Assembly (NCBI RefSeq): GCF_900156675.1
Contig: NZ_FTOH01000002.1
Location: 1 to 64,000 of the forward strand
From: Thalassolituus maritimus
Lineage (GTDB): Bacteria > Pseudomonadota > Gammaproteobacteria > Pseudomonadales > Oceanobacteraceae
DNA length: 64,000 bases
Direction: 5' to 3'
Shown here: positions 56,079 through 64,000 of the stretch, in pieces
Layout of the letters: the number at the start of each line of letters is the position of its first letter
Position numbering within the stretch: position 1 is the first letter of the stretch
Made by a program: the position numbers and the translations under genes
Notes under the pieces: generated by a model
The model's database searches: none
What the model saw: only the letters and a program-made list of their open reading frames with translations
What the model was told of the DNA's origin: nothing

Positions 56079-58832
56079 TTAACGATCTTCGTAACGCTGG
56101 TGCTTGAAGAACACGCCAGAGTCACCGAATACTGAAGTAGTGAACTCGGATGTCAGAACCATTTCACCGATCTTAACTGCATCGTCACGGCGTTCATCCT
56201 GCAGGCGTTGCTGACGGGAAGGCCAGATAGAAGATTTAATCTCCATATCGGTCGCATAAACATCGTACAACTTAGTGCCTTCTGGCAGGCTCAGCAGGTC
56301 ATCACGGAAGTCATGTTCGCCCTCAGCAAAAAGACCACGTACTTCGGCAGTTGGTACGAAGTACACCTGAGTCGGCGACACAGGGCTGGCTTCTGCCGAA
56401 CCGTCAGATTGTGTTTCTGCCATGGCGTTTGCCACAACCAGGGTTGGTTTGCTGGTCACGAATGAGAACAGCAGGCTTGAACCCAGTGTGTCATTCGCTT
56501 CAAGGCTCACGTAATTCGACAGCTCGTTAGCGAAGAAATCGTGATTGTCGGCCTGACCTGACAGGGTATACAGCGCTGAAATATTCTCAGACGGCTGACC
56601 GTCAATCAGAGTCTTCCAGGCAAAACCAGGAGCAAACCCGCGATCCGCCGGATCACCCGTTACAGACAGACGCAGCAGGCCACATTCGTTGCCCTCGAAT
56701 ACGCCAGTGTATGGGTGGTTACCCGTTGAATTAAACGCCACTTTTGCCATCGCACCGTGTGGGTGAATTGGCTTAGCGTGCCCCACAGGAGCAACATCAC
56801 CTACGTACTTCACTTTGTCAGAAATAACACTGCTGATCAGACCACCAATATCAACCGGTGGAATTTCAGGACGTTCATCCGCAGCATATTCAGTACGCTT
56901 CACACCGTTGGTCCACAACAGTGACTGCTTATCGCACGCCGCCCAGTTGTCGTAATCCGCAGGAATGTTCAGACCCCAAGGCTTGAACGCGTTATCAACA
57001 CCCACCAGAGACAGATCCAGTGCTGGATAATGACGCTTAAGCACATCAACCATGGTGGTGTTTTCTACCCAGTCATAACCTTCCTGAGTGTACGTTTCAG
57101 GGTTGTAGTCAGCGGTATAAAAACGGTCAGCGATAATACGACGCGACGCATTCATGATGAAAATCTGGAACGCCGTTTCACCGAAGCCAAAGCCTTCAGG
57201 GCGAACGGTTTCAGCCAGCTGACCTACGAGCGCATCAATCTTCTCAACATCGTTGTCGTACAGACGACGTAGTTCAGAAACGATTTCAGCATCATCGGTC
57301 AGATCAGTGAAGTCATTGATTGGGGTCAGGCCAATCTGGCGACGGAACTCGTTGTAGCGAGGTACACCGCGCTCACGATCACGAATGATATCGATGGTTG
57401 CAAGGTCAATCACACCACGCCCCGGTACATACAGGTCACGCAGGAATTCCGGATAGTTACGCAGAGTCAGGGCACCCGGCAGAGTAACACCAAAGGAGTA
57501 CCACAGACGGTCGCCGCCCTGGTCATCAAGAATATCTTCTGCATCGCCATCGCGGGTTTCAGTCAGTGGGATGCTCTCAGATACCACGTTTGAACCGATG
57601 TCATAGACATCAACGGTGTCACGCAGCAGTGGGTGCATACGGTAAACCGCGACGAACTCTTCGGTCAGTGTGAATGGCACACCGGCATTATCAGAGTTAC
57701 GTGCACCGGCCAGACCAGTCACAGCCCATTCAATGGCTTTACCGTTATCCAGCGCTTCTGACATTTTAGGATCGAGGCCGAGAATACGACGAACCCAGGA
57801 ATCAGACTTCGCCAGATCTTCGGCCAGCTTGTCGAATTCTGCACCGTACTTATCACGTGCCTCAGCATTACCAACCAGACCCCACCAGTTTGCGTACATC
57901 GCGCGCTCGGTTACTGGGTTAGCAATGATGGCTGGCGTCCACTCAACGGTGTGAATCTTAGCCATCAGGGCAGAGGTTACCAGACGCGCTTTATCGAACA
58001 GCCACTGGTCGTCTTTTTCCGGGTAAGTCGCCGCCAGCATTTCTGCAACCGCATTGTGCTCTTTTACGAACAACTGGTGCAGCATACTCAGACCCAGCCA
58101 CCAGTTATCAGTGAAACCGGTTTTCGGCACACCTGAGAAAAAGTCGCGAGGCAGTGACCCATCAGAGTTCACCAGCATACGGCCGCCCTGGAATTCGCGC
58201 AGTGTATTCAGCGTTTCCAGATTGCTGCCATAGATCTGAGAACCATCCCACCAGTGAGTATTCTCGTTCAGGTAAGCATCCGGTAAGCCAGCTTCATCTT
58301 CAGCTGCGATGCGTGTCGGATCAGGGAGGGTGCGACGGATCGACATTGTGCCAGTACCGCGACTGTCGCCAGCAGGCAGTTCAACATCGATATAGTCGGT
58401 AGTAGAACCATCACCGTGACTGAACCAGTCGTGCGTCATGAACTGAATCCATGCTGCGGCGATAAAGTTCAACGTAGGTGCAGGTTTAAATTCATCGCGA
58501 GCCATCAGTGAGTTACTGATATCGCGAGGGTTAGGGCTAAGCAACGTGTCTGTTTCGCCGTGCGCTGCGTCAAGCTCCACGTTACGGCCGAAACGACGGT
58601 TGGCTGAACCCTCAGCAGGATTTTCAAGAATGTTACAGGTACCGTCTTCCATACGGGCAGTCAGGCTGCGCTCATTACAGTCGATGTCGGCGTTGTATTC
58701 ATCCCAGCGTTCGAAATCAAACAGGTTGTTTTCAAACAGTTCATTTCGTTCCACGGCGAGCGTAAGAAGGCCGGCAGTAATACCCAGCGTCCCGAATTTC
58801 ACCAAGCCAGGCCAGGTTACCCAGATGCTCAT
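56079..58832 (-). CDS. Animal-type haem peroxidase (An_peroxidase family)
   Basis: 917 residues. The distal histidine lies in FMTHDWFSHG (H134) and the proximal histidine near residue 397 in the EFVAVYRMHPLLRD segment, both typical of the animal/cyclooxygenase-like peroxidases. A hydrophobic stretch near residues 10-27 may target it to the membrane or export. Possible roles are fatty-acid oxygenation or halide/peroxide chemistry; the substrate cannot be told. A large stand-alone gene with its own terminator. Confidence 0.85.
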   Translation of the reverse strand: MSIWVTWPGLVKFGTLGITAGLLTLAVERNELFENNLFDFERWDEYNADIDCNERSLTARMEDGTCNILENPAEGSANRRFGRNVELDAAHGETDTLLSPNPRDISNSLMARDEFKPAPTLNFIAAAWIQFMTHDWFSHGDGSTTDYIDVELPAGDSRGTGTMSIRRTLPDPTRIAAEDEAGLPDAYLNENTHWWDGSQIYGSNLETLNTLREFQGGRMLVNSDGSLPRDFFSGVPKTGFTDNWWLGLSMLHQLFVKEHNAVAEMLAATYPEKDDQWLFDKARLVTSALMAKIHTVEWTPAIIANPVTERAMYANWWGLVGNAEARDKYGAEFDKLAEDLAKSDSWVRRILGLDPKMSEALDNGKAIEWAVTGLAGARNSDNAGVPFTLTEEFVAVYRMHPLLRDTVDVYDIGSNVVSESIPLTETRDGDAEDILDDQGGDRLWYSFGVTLPGALTLRNYPEFLRDLYVPGRGVIDLATIDIIRDRERGVPRYNEFRRQIGLTPINDFTDLTDDAEIVSELRRLYDNDVEKIDALVGQLAETVRPEGFGFGETAFQIFIMNASRRIIADRFYTADYNPETYTQEGYDWVENTTMVDVLKRHYPALDLSLVGVDNAFKPWGLNIPADYDNWAACDKQSLLWTNGVKRTEYAADERPEIPPVDIGGLISSVISDKVKYVGDVAPVGHAKPIHPHGAMAKVAFNSTGNHPYTGVFEGNECGLLRLSVTGDPADRGFAPGFAWKTLIDGQPSENISALYTLSGQADNHDFFANELSNYVSLEANDTLGSSLLFSFVTSKPTLVVANAMAETQSDGSAEASPVSPTQVYFVPTAEVRGLFAEGEHDFRDDLLSLPEGTKLYDVYATDMEIKSSIWPSRQQRLQDERRDDAVKIGEMVLTSEFTTSVFGDSGVFFKHQRYEDR

Positions 58833-59010
58833 ATTGTCTCCTTCATTTTTGTTTTTTTAATGTGGTCTATCCAGACCGGAGAAGAAGTGAATCACAGGGA
58901 TATGACATTTAGGGATGTCATTTAGAGTAATTGAATAAAAAACGGCCCAATATAAACCACCAGACCTAGATTTTTTGCGCCACGAAAGTCAAATGACAGA
59001 CCGATGGAGG

Positions 59011-59505
59011 TTACATGTCGCCAACGACCCGCAAGAATGTCTCTTGCAACACCTTTACATCATTGGCAGCGCGGTGGCGGTCGACATCTAACTCATTCCA
59101 GAGTGTGCATTTGGTGTCTGCCCAGCGCTCCATTTCTTCCATCGTCAGAAGTTTATTGATGGTTTCGATGCGAAAGCGTTGAACCAGCTCCGCCTCTTCA
59201 AACAGGCGACCAATCCAGGAGCTGTCAAAGCTCCATGCATCTGAATAAAGTGTTTTGTTGAAAAGATGCTCATTGAGTAGCAGGGCGACATCACGAATGC
59301 TCAGACCTTCCTGCTCAAGTTTGTCGCGGCTGATGCCGTGGATCGCTTCGGCCTCTTCTGACCAGTGCGTCCAGTGACTGACAGGCTTGATGAGATAGCT
59401 GTGCACTTCCCGGTCTTCGAGAGCAAAGCCGATTTCGATGGGGAAACTCCCCCGGCCAAATCCAGAGGCTTCGACGTCAATGATGGGTGGAAGGGAACTA
59501 CTCAC
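59011..59505 (-). CDS. DEDD-type 3'-5' exonuclease-like protein
   Basis: 164 residues of the DnaQ-like ribonuclease H fold. D10 and E12 in IIDVEASGFG form the DxE motif, and HRAANDV near the end matches the HxAxxD motif. Only a nuclease domain is present, so it is a small stand-alone exonuclease or proofreading-like protein of unknown partner. Confidence 0.75.
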   Translation of the reverse strand: MSSSLPPIIDVEASGFGRGSFPIEIGFALEDREVHSYLIKPVSHWTHWSEEAEAIHGISRDKLEQEGLSIRDVALLLNEHLFNKTLYSDAWSFDSSWIGRLFEEAELVQRFRIETINKLLTMEEMERWADTKCTLWNELDVDRHRAANDVKVLQETFLRVVGDM

Positions 59506-59602
59506 AAATAACTGCCATATTCTCGTTAATTTCAGGCCGGCATTCTGGACGCTCAGGCCGGATTATTCAATGCGACTATTTTACTGCCTTTACGGCTCTC
59601 AA

Positions 59603-61378
59603 CTACTGAGACAACGCTCTGCTCGCTGGGGCGACCCGCATGACCTCTGCAATCGTTGTCATGCCTGCGGCGACTTTATGAGCACCACTCAGGCGCAGGC
59701 TGTGCATCCCTTCCTTCATCGCTGCCTGGCGTAGCTTCTGGTAATCCGTTGATTCATTAATATGGGGCTCGAGAGACTCTGAAAGAGGCATCACTTCGTA
59801 TATCCCCATTCGCCCGAGGTAACCTGTCCCACGACATTCCAGACATCCTTTTGCAGTATAGATGTGTTCTGGCGTTTTCATGAGCCATGGTGCGGTCAGC
59901 TGCTTCCAGACCTTCTCGTCGACAGGCTGTTTTTCTTTGCAGTGTGGGCACAAAGTACGCACCAGGCGCTGGGCCATAACACCGATCACACTGGAGCGAA
60001 TCAGGTAAGCAGGCAGTCCCAGTTCCTGTAAGCGAGTAAAGGCCGAAGGCGCATCATTGGTGTGAAGTGTCGACAGAACAAGGTGTCCGGTAAGCGCAGC
60101 CTGTACGGCAATCTCGGCCGTCTCAAGGTCGCGCACCTCACCCACCATAATAATGTCCGGGTCCTGACGCAGCAGAGCGCGCACCCCTGACGCAAAGGTC
60201 AGGTCAATCGTTGGGTTGACCTGCATCTGGTTAAACGCAGGCTCAACCATTTCAATCGGGTCTTCGATGGTCGATACATTCACTTCACTGGTCGCCAGCT
60301 GGCGCAGTGTCGAATACAAGGTGGTCGTTTTACCCGAGCCGGTCGGCCCGGTAACGAAGATAATGCCGTGATTATTGTCCGTCATTTCAGACCAGCGACG
60401 GCGATCTTCACGCGAGAAACCCATTTCAGAGAAACTGCGCATCAGCACCTGTGGGTCAAAGACACGCATCACCATTTTTTCGCCGAAAGCAGTGGGCAAG
60501 GTCGACAGACGCAGCTCGACTTCATCACCCTCGGGCGTTTTAGTCTTCAGGCGGCTGTCCTGAGGCTTACGCTTCTCAGCAATATTCATACGCCCCAGTG
60601 ACTTAACCCGCGCAATCACGGCCATACCTACTGCGGCTGGTAACTCGTAGACATTATGAAGAACACCATCAATACGGAAACGCACGTGCGTTGTCTCGCG
60701 ACGCGGTTCAAGGTGAATATCACTGGCGCGCTGGTCAAAGGCATACTGCAGTAACCAGTCCACGATATTGACGATATGTTCATCGTTGGCGTCAGGCGCT
60801 TTCGCTTTGCCCAGCTCCAGCATCGACTCCAGGTTCTGCACCGAGCTGATACCAGAATGATCTTTGCGCGCCTTAGAGACCGAATTTGCTAACTGATAAA
60901 ACTCAACCCGGTAGCGACTGATATCAGATGGCGAAGCTAACACCCGTTTCACATTGCGACGGGTCACGTGTTCCAGGTCACCGACCCAGCTTGATGAATC
61001 CGGATCGGTACAGGCCACCACCACCTCATCAGTACTGACTTTCACCGCGAGGATTTTGTGCCGCTCTGAGAAGGCGTATGACATCACCTCAGTTACCGCA
61101 GATACGTTAATCTCAAGTGGATCAATATTGATCACATCCATCGACTCACGCTCACCCAACCATTCAATCAATGCGTGCTCAGTCAGCACTTTGCCGTCTG
61201 CGCGGGCATCTTTGTAGCGCTGGCGGGCAATCAGGGTCAGGGGGTGCAGAGCGGCTTCATCCGTTCCTCTGCGAATCGTCAGGGCCAATTGGTGATCGTC
61301 TTCCGTGAGCAGGCCATCGCGGTGTAGATCACTCACCAGTGTCGACAGATTGATTACCCGGTCTGGCGTCGCCTGCAT
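59603..61378 (-). CDS. GspE/PilB-type secretion/pilus ATPase
   Basis: 591 residues. An N-terminal GspE-N domain (about 1-150), then the ATPase core with Walker A TGPTGSGKTTTLYST, the Asp box IEDPIEM, and the Walker B EVRDLETAEIAVQAALTGHLVLSTLHTND segment. Zinc cysteines CPHC and CLECRGTGY are present. It matches the GspE/PulE/MshE branch. No other pilus or secretion gene is adjacent. Confidence 0.9.
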   Translation of the reverse strand: MQATPDRVINLSTLVSDLHRDGLLTEDDHQLALTIRRGTDEAALHPLTLIARQRYKDARADGKVLTEHALIEWLGERESMDVINIDPLEINVSAVTEVMSYAFSERHKILAVKVSTDEVVVACTDPDSSSWVGDLEHVTRRNVKRVLASPSDISRYRVEFYQLANSVSKARKDHSGISSVQNLESMLELGKAKAPDANDEHIVNIVDWLLQYAFDQRASDIHLEPRRETTHVRFRIDGVLHNVYELPAAVGMAVIARVKSLGRMNIAEKRKPQDSRLKTKTPEGDEVELRLSTLPTAFGEKMVMRVFDPQVLMRSFSEMGFSREDRRRWSEMTDNNHGIIFVTGPTGSGKTTTLYSTLRQLATSEVNVSTIEDPIEMVEPAFNQMQVNPTIDLTFASGVRALLRQDPDIIMVGEVRDLETAEIAVQAALTGHLVLSTLHTNDAPSAFTRLQELGLPAYLIRSSVIGVMAQRLVRTLCPHCKEKQPVDEKVWKQLTAPWLMKTPEHIYTAKGCLECRGTGYLGRMGIYEVMPLSESLEPHINESTDYQKLRQAAMKEGMHSLRLSGAHKVAAGMTTIAEVMRVAPASRALSQ

Positions 61379-61381
61379 GCA

Positions 61382-62398
61382 TTAATCCTTTAGTAACTGT
61401 TTCAAAGAAGCTGATAACGAAGATGTCTCACTGCATTCAATCACATCACCTACCTGGCTGCGAGCCTCGTCCCAGCGATCTCGGATACTTTCTCGGCCCG
61501 GCTGCGACTCAGTGCACATTCCAGCCACTTGCTGAACCGCGCGCGTTAGTGCCTTAGCTGCTGCTTTATCCTTCAGCAGATGCTCTGACTTCATAGCGAG
61601 GCTCTTGTCGAGCAATTGCCAAAGTACACTCTCTTTGCTCATAAGCCGCGCAAGGGGGTAGCCTGACTGCCAGATGGCCTGTAAGTCGCCATCACTCCAA
61701 AGGTAATACTCAAGCGCCCGCTGCAGATCAAACGCCAGCTCAGGCAAACCGGCGCCCTCTGCATCAATTGTTGCGCCGTGAAACAATGCAGACCCGACTC
61801 CAGCCAGGCGGTAGCCACGCTCGGCTTTGGAAATATCACTCAGCCACATGGGTGCCACGTCGTGCAGCGCTTCTGATAGCGGCCACATTGCGGTGTCATC
61901 ACCTGAAACTAACTCTAGCTCCAGCTCACACAGCGGCTCAGACTGACCATTGGCAAGAATACTGCCCTGATCGATAACCACCTCAATCTCTGAGTCATCC
62001 GCAGCTGTGTATAGCCAGCTGCGACGTTCAAAATCGGTACTGAATACCGTCTGAAGCTGATCCCTTGCTGCCGGTTCTGGCCAGCACGCCTGTACCTCTG
62101 GTAGCGCCAGTAACGATGGATCAAGCTGCCTTTCAGGCAAAGGCCAATTCCATTCGTGACGAATCTGAACAGCACTGTTGGACTGACTCCGGGCCTTGAA
62201 CGTCTGTTCAAATCCCGAGTTCGTCGAACGTATTCTTAATGCTGAATGCGCGGCAGCAAGCGCCAACTCAGGCGTATCGAAATAATCGTTGTTCAGGGTC
62301 TTCTGGCCTGTTGCTGTCGCTTCGTTATCAAGCCAGCTGACCAGCGCCGGGATATCTTCAGGCTGGAGCCTGAGTTTCAGTTCAATTTCTTTTGCCAT
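61382..62398 (-). CDS. CYTH-domain inorganic triphosphatase (YgiF-like)
   Basis: 338 residues. The N-terminal CYTH motif EIELK (E4-x-E6-x-K8) and the conserved acidic strands (ALRIRSTNSGFEQTFKAR, then VVIDQG and LCELELELVSGD) bind metal and polyphosphate. The C-terminal half is an unassigned helical domain, perhaps a degenerate CHAD. Divergent from argE; a CYTH gene between argE and argA is also seen in Pseudomonas. Confidence 0.8.
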   Translation of the reverse strand: MAKEIELKLRLQPEDIPALVSWLDNEATATGQKTLNNDYFDTPELALAAAHSALRIRSTNSGFEQTFKARSQSNSAVQIRHEWNWPLPERQLDPSLLALPEVQACWPEPAARDQLQTVFSTDFERRSWLYTAADDSEIEVVIDQGSILANGQSEPLCELELELVSGDDTAMWPLSEALHDVAPMWLSDISKAERGYRLAGVGSALFHGATIDAEGAGLPELAFDLQRALEYYLWSDGDLQAIWQSGYPLARLMSKESVLWQLLDKSLAMKSEHLLKDKAAAKALTRAVQQVAGMCTESQPGRESIRDRWDEARSQVGDVIECSETSSLSASLKQLLKD

Positions 62399-62458
62399 CG
62401 CGCTATTGTTTTATGTCGCTGTATTTTGCAGTTTAAGATCATCAAGGATAAGGCCATC

Positions 62459-63619
62459 ATGCCGCTGCCCTCCACGCTCGAAAAGCTCTCGGCCCTGATC
62501 GCTGAGAACAGTATCAGCTCTGTATTACCCGAATACGATCAAAGTAATGAAGGTGTGATTAACCTGCTGGCAGGTTGGTGCCGGGATCTCGGTTTCGAAG
62601 TTTCTATTATGCCGATTGAAGGCCATCCGGGGAAATTCAACATGCTGGCCACCTACGGCCGCGGGCCGGGCGGCCTGGTACTGAGTGGCCATACCGATAC
62701 TGTGCCCTGCAACCCGGAAAAGTGGACATCAGACCCATTCACCCTGACCGAGCGCGACGGCAAACTCTACGGGTTGGGCACCTGCGATATGAAAGGCTTC
62801 TTTGCCCTTGCGCTGGAAGCGTTAGAACAGGTTCGCGATAAAACATTCCACCAGCCGCTGATGATACTCGCGACCGCCGATGAAGAATGCTCAATGAGCG
62901 GCGCCCGCGCGCTGAGTCAGAGTACCGGCCCCGGTGGTCGTTATGCCGTCATTGGCGAACCTTCAAGTCTGCGACCGGTGCGCATGCACAAAGGCATCAT
63001 CATGGATAGCATCCGGGTAACAGGCCGGGCCGGACATTCTTCCAATCCGGCGCTGGGCATTAATGCCATGGACGCCGTGCACGAAGTTATGGGCGAACTT
63101 AAAAACCTGCGCGCTGAGCTGGCCGAGAATTATCGCGATGCGCACTTTGCCGTGCAAACACCGACACTCAACCTTGGCTGTATTCACGGTGGCGACAACC
63201 CAAACCGTATTTGCGGCAGCTGCGAACTGGCTTTCGATTTACGCGCTCTGCCGGGCATGAGTAATGACGACCTGCGCGAAGAAATTCGTCGACGCATGAA
63301 TCCGATTGCCGCGCAGAACAATGTAGAAATGTCATTCGAGCAATTATTCCCTGGCGTCGAACCCTTTGCAGAAAGCGAAAACAGCGCGCTAATTAAAGAA
63401 GCCGAACGCCTCACCGGATACACCAGCGTGGCCGTTAACTACGCCACTGAGGCGCCGTTTCTGCAGAACCTGGGCATGGAAACCGTGGTGCTGGGCCCGG
63501 GCAGTATTGATCAGGCGCATCAGGTCGATGAATTTATGGCACTGGATCAGATAGAGCCGTGCGTGAATATTCTGCGCAATCTGATCGAGCGCTTTTGTCT
63601 CACTCCCGCCCGTGATTAA
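62459..63619 (+). CDS. argE: Acetylornithine deacetylase ArgE
   Basis: 386 residues, an M20 metallopeptidase-like enzyme. The zinc-binding motifs SGHTDTVP, TCDMKGFFAL and the catalytic DEECSMSG are intact. It removes the acetyl group from N-acetylornithine in arginine synthesis. The start at 62459 is taken from alignment; the frame is open further upstream. Followed by argA, the enzyme of the first step. Confidence 0.93.
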   Translation: MPLPSTLEKLSALIAENSISSVLPEYDQSNEGVINLLAGWCRDLGFEVSIMPIEGHPGKFNMLATYGRGPGGLVLSGHTDTVPCNPEKWTSDPFTLTERDGKLYGLGTCDMKGFFALALEALEQVRDKTFHQPLMILATADEECSMSGARALSQSTGPGGRYAVIGEPSSLRPVRMHKGIIMDSIRVTGRAGHSSNPALGINAMDAVHEVMGELKNLRAELAENYRDAHFAVQTPTLNLGCIHGGDNPNRICGSCELAFDLRALPGMSNDDLREEIRRRMNPIAAQNNVEMSFEQLFPGVEPFAESENSALIKEAERLTGYTSVAVNYATEAPFLQNLGMETVVLGPGSIDQAHQVDEFMALDQIEPCVNILRNLIERFCLTPARD

Positions 63620-63799
63620 ATCATGAGAAGAAGTGATACCGAATAACTCTACGGGACGCCGTAAATACATCCATGTAGGCTCGGCCGCGCCATCCATGGC
63701 GCAGACGCCCGAATCGTTTATTCAGTATCACTACACCGTACCCACTGCCGAACGTTGCTGCCCCTTTGCACCAACTAACGCAGAACAGGAAGTCCCGTT

Positions 63800-64000
63800 T
63801 TGACCGACAACACCGAATACGTACAGTGGTTTCGCCAGTCGTCACCGTACATCAATGCGCACAGAGGCAAGACCTTCGTCATCATGTTTGATGGCGACGC
63901 TTTGCTGCATCCTAATTTTGATACCTTGGTTCAGGACATTGCCCTGCTGAACAGCCTTGGCGTGCGACTCGTGTTGGTACATGGTGCTCGACCACAGATT
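63800..64000 (+). CDS. argA: N-acetylglutamate synthase ArgA, 5' part
   Basis: The first 67 codons, running off the window edge. The start is TTG, since the upstream frame has a stop at 63776 and AGGAAG lies eight bases before it. The N-terminal amino-acid-kinase-like domain ([16 protein letters not shown] and [19 protein letters not shown]) matches ArgA, which acetylates glutamate in the first step of arginine synthesis. Confidence 0.9.
   Translation, partial: MTDNTEYVQWFRQSSPYINAHRGKTFVIMFDGDALLHPNFDTLVQDIALLNSLGVRLVLVHGARPQI

Overview
The window is chromosomal DNA of a gamma-proteobacterium. Gene content and order resemble Pseudomonas, as I remember it: oxyR-recG-HDOD, HU-rubredoxin reductase-rubredoxin-ubiC-ubiA-phoB-phoR, and pstSCAB-phoU. 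The moderate GC content, the rubredoxin pair, the animal-type haem peroxidase, the delta-class carbonic anhydrase and the TRAP transporter suggest a marine, possibly hydrocarbon-using member of the Oceanospirillales. That placement is inference from gene content, not a database match.

Layout. 0-12 kb: SDR protein, oxyR-recG, a YbaK/HDOD protein, a Na+-dicarboxylate symporter, HU, rubredoxin and its reductase, ubiC-ubiA. 12-21 kb: phoB-phoR with a Pho box, a CheY-like protein, cysZ, trmH, a CsrB-like small RNA, tRNA-Thr, a second PhoB/PhoR-like pair and a delta-class carbonic anhydrase. 21-30.4 kb: a further two-component pair, a porin with a Pho box, and the pstSCAB-phoU operon behind a Pho box with -10 and a triple Pho half-site array. 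30.4-39.5 kb: TRAP transporter genes split by a rearranged AT-rich island. The island is flanked by direct copies of the thioesterase-dctP segment and contains dctP and thioesterase remnants, a Sel1-repeat secreted protein and a lipoprotein. 39.5-46.5 kb: uvrD, hexR, a small conserved protein, a nitrogen cluster torF-glnK-amtB behind a sigma-54 promoter and NtrC site, and ubiK. 46.6-47.2 kb: a 616-bp non-coding long inverted repeat. 47.2-55.8 kb: urea transporter urtABCDE behind a sigma-54 promoter, a GntR regulator and allophanate hydrolase. 55.8-64 kb: animal-type peroxidase, a DEDD exonuclease, a GspE/PilB ATPase, a CYTH phosphatase, argE and the start of argA.

How the genes work together. 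Two nutrient-limitation regulons meet here. Phosphate: PhoBR, PstSCAB-PhoU, a porin and possibly the carbonic anhydrase, tied together by Pho boxes of two heptamers 4 bp apart. Nitrogen: ammonium transporter and PII protein, urea uptake and allophanate cleavage, tied together by sigma-54 promoters. The main novelties are the CsrB-like RNA (16 GGA motifs, several in hairpin loops), the duplicated PhoBR pair, the Campbell-like dctP island and the long palindromic element. No CRISPR array, prophage or intact transposase was seen.
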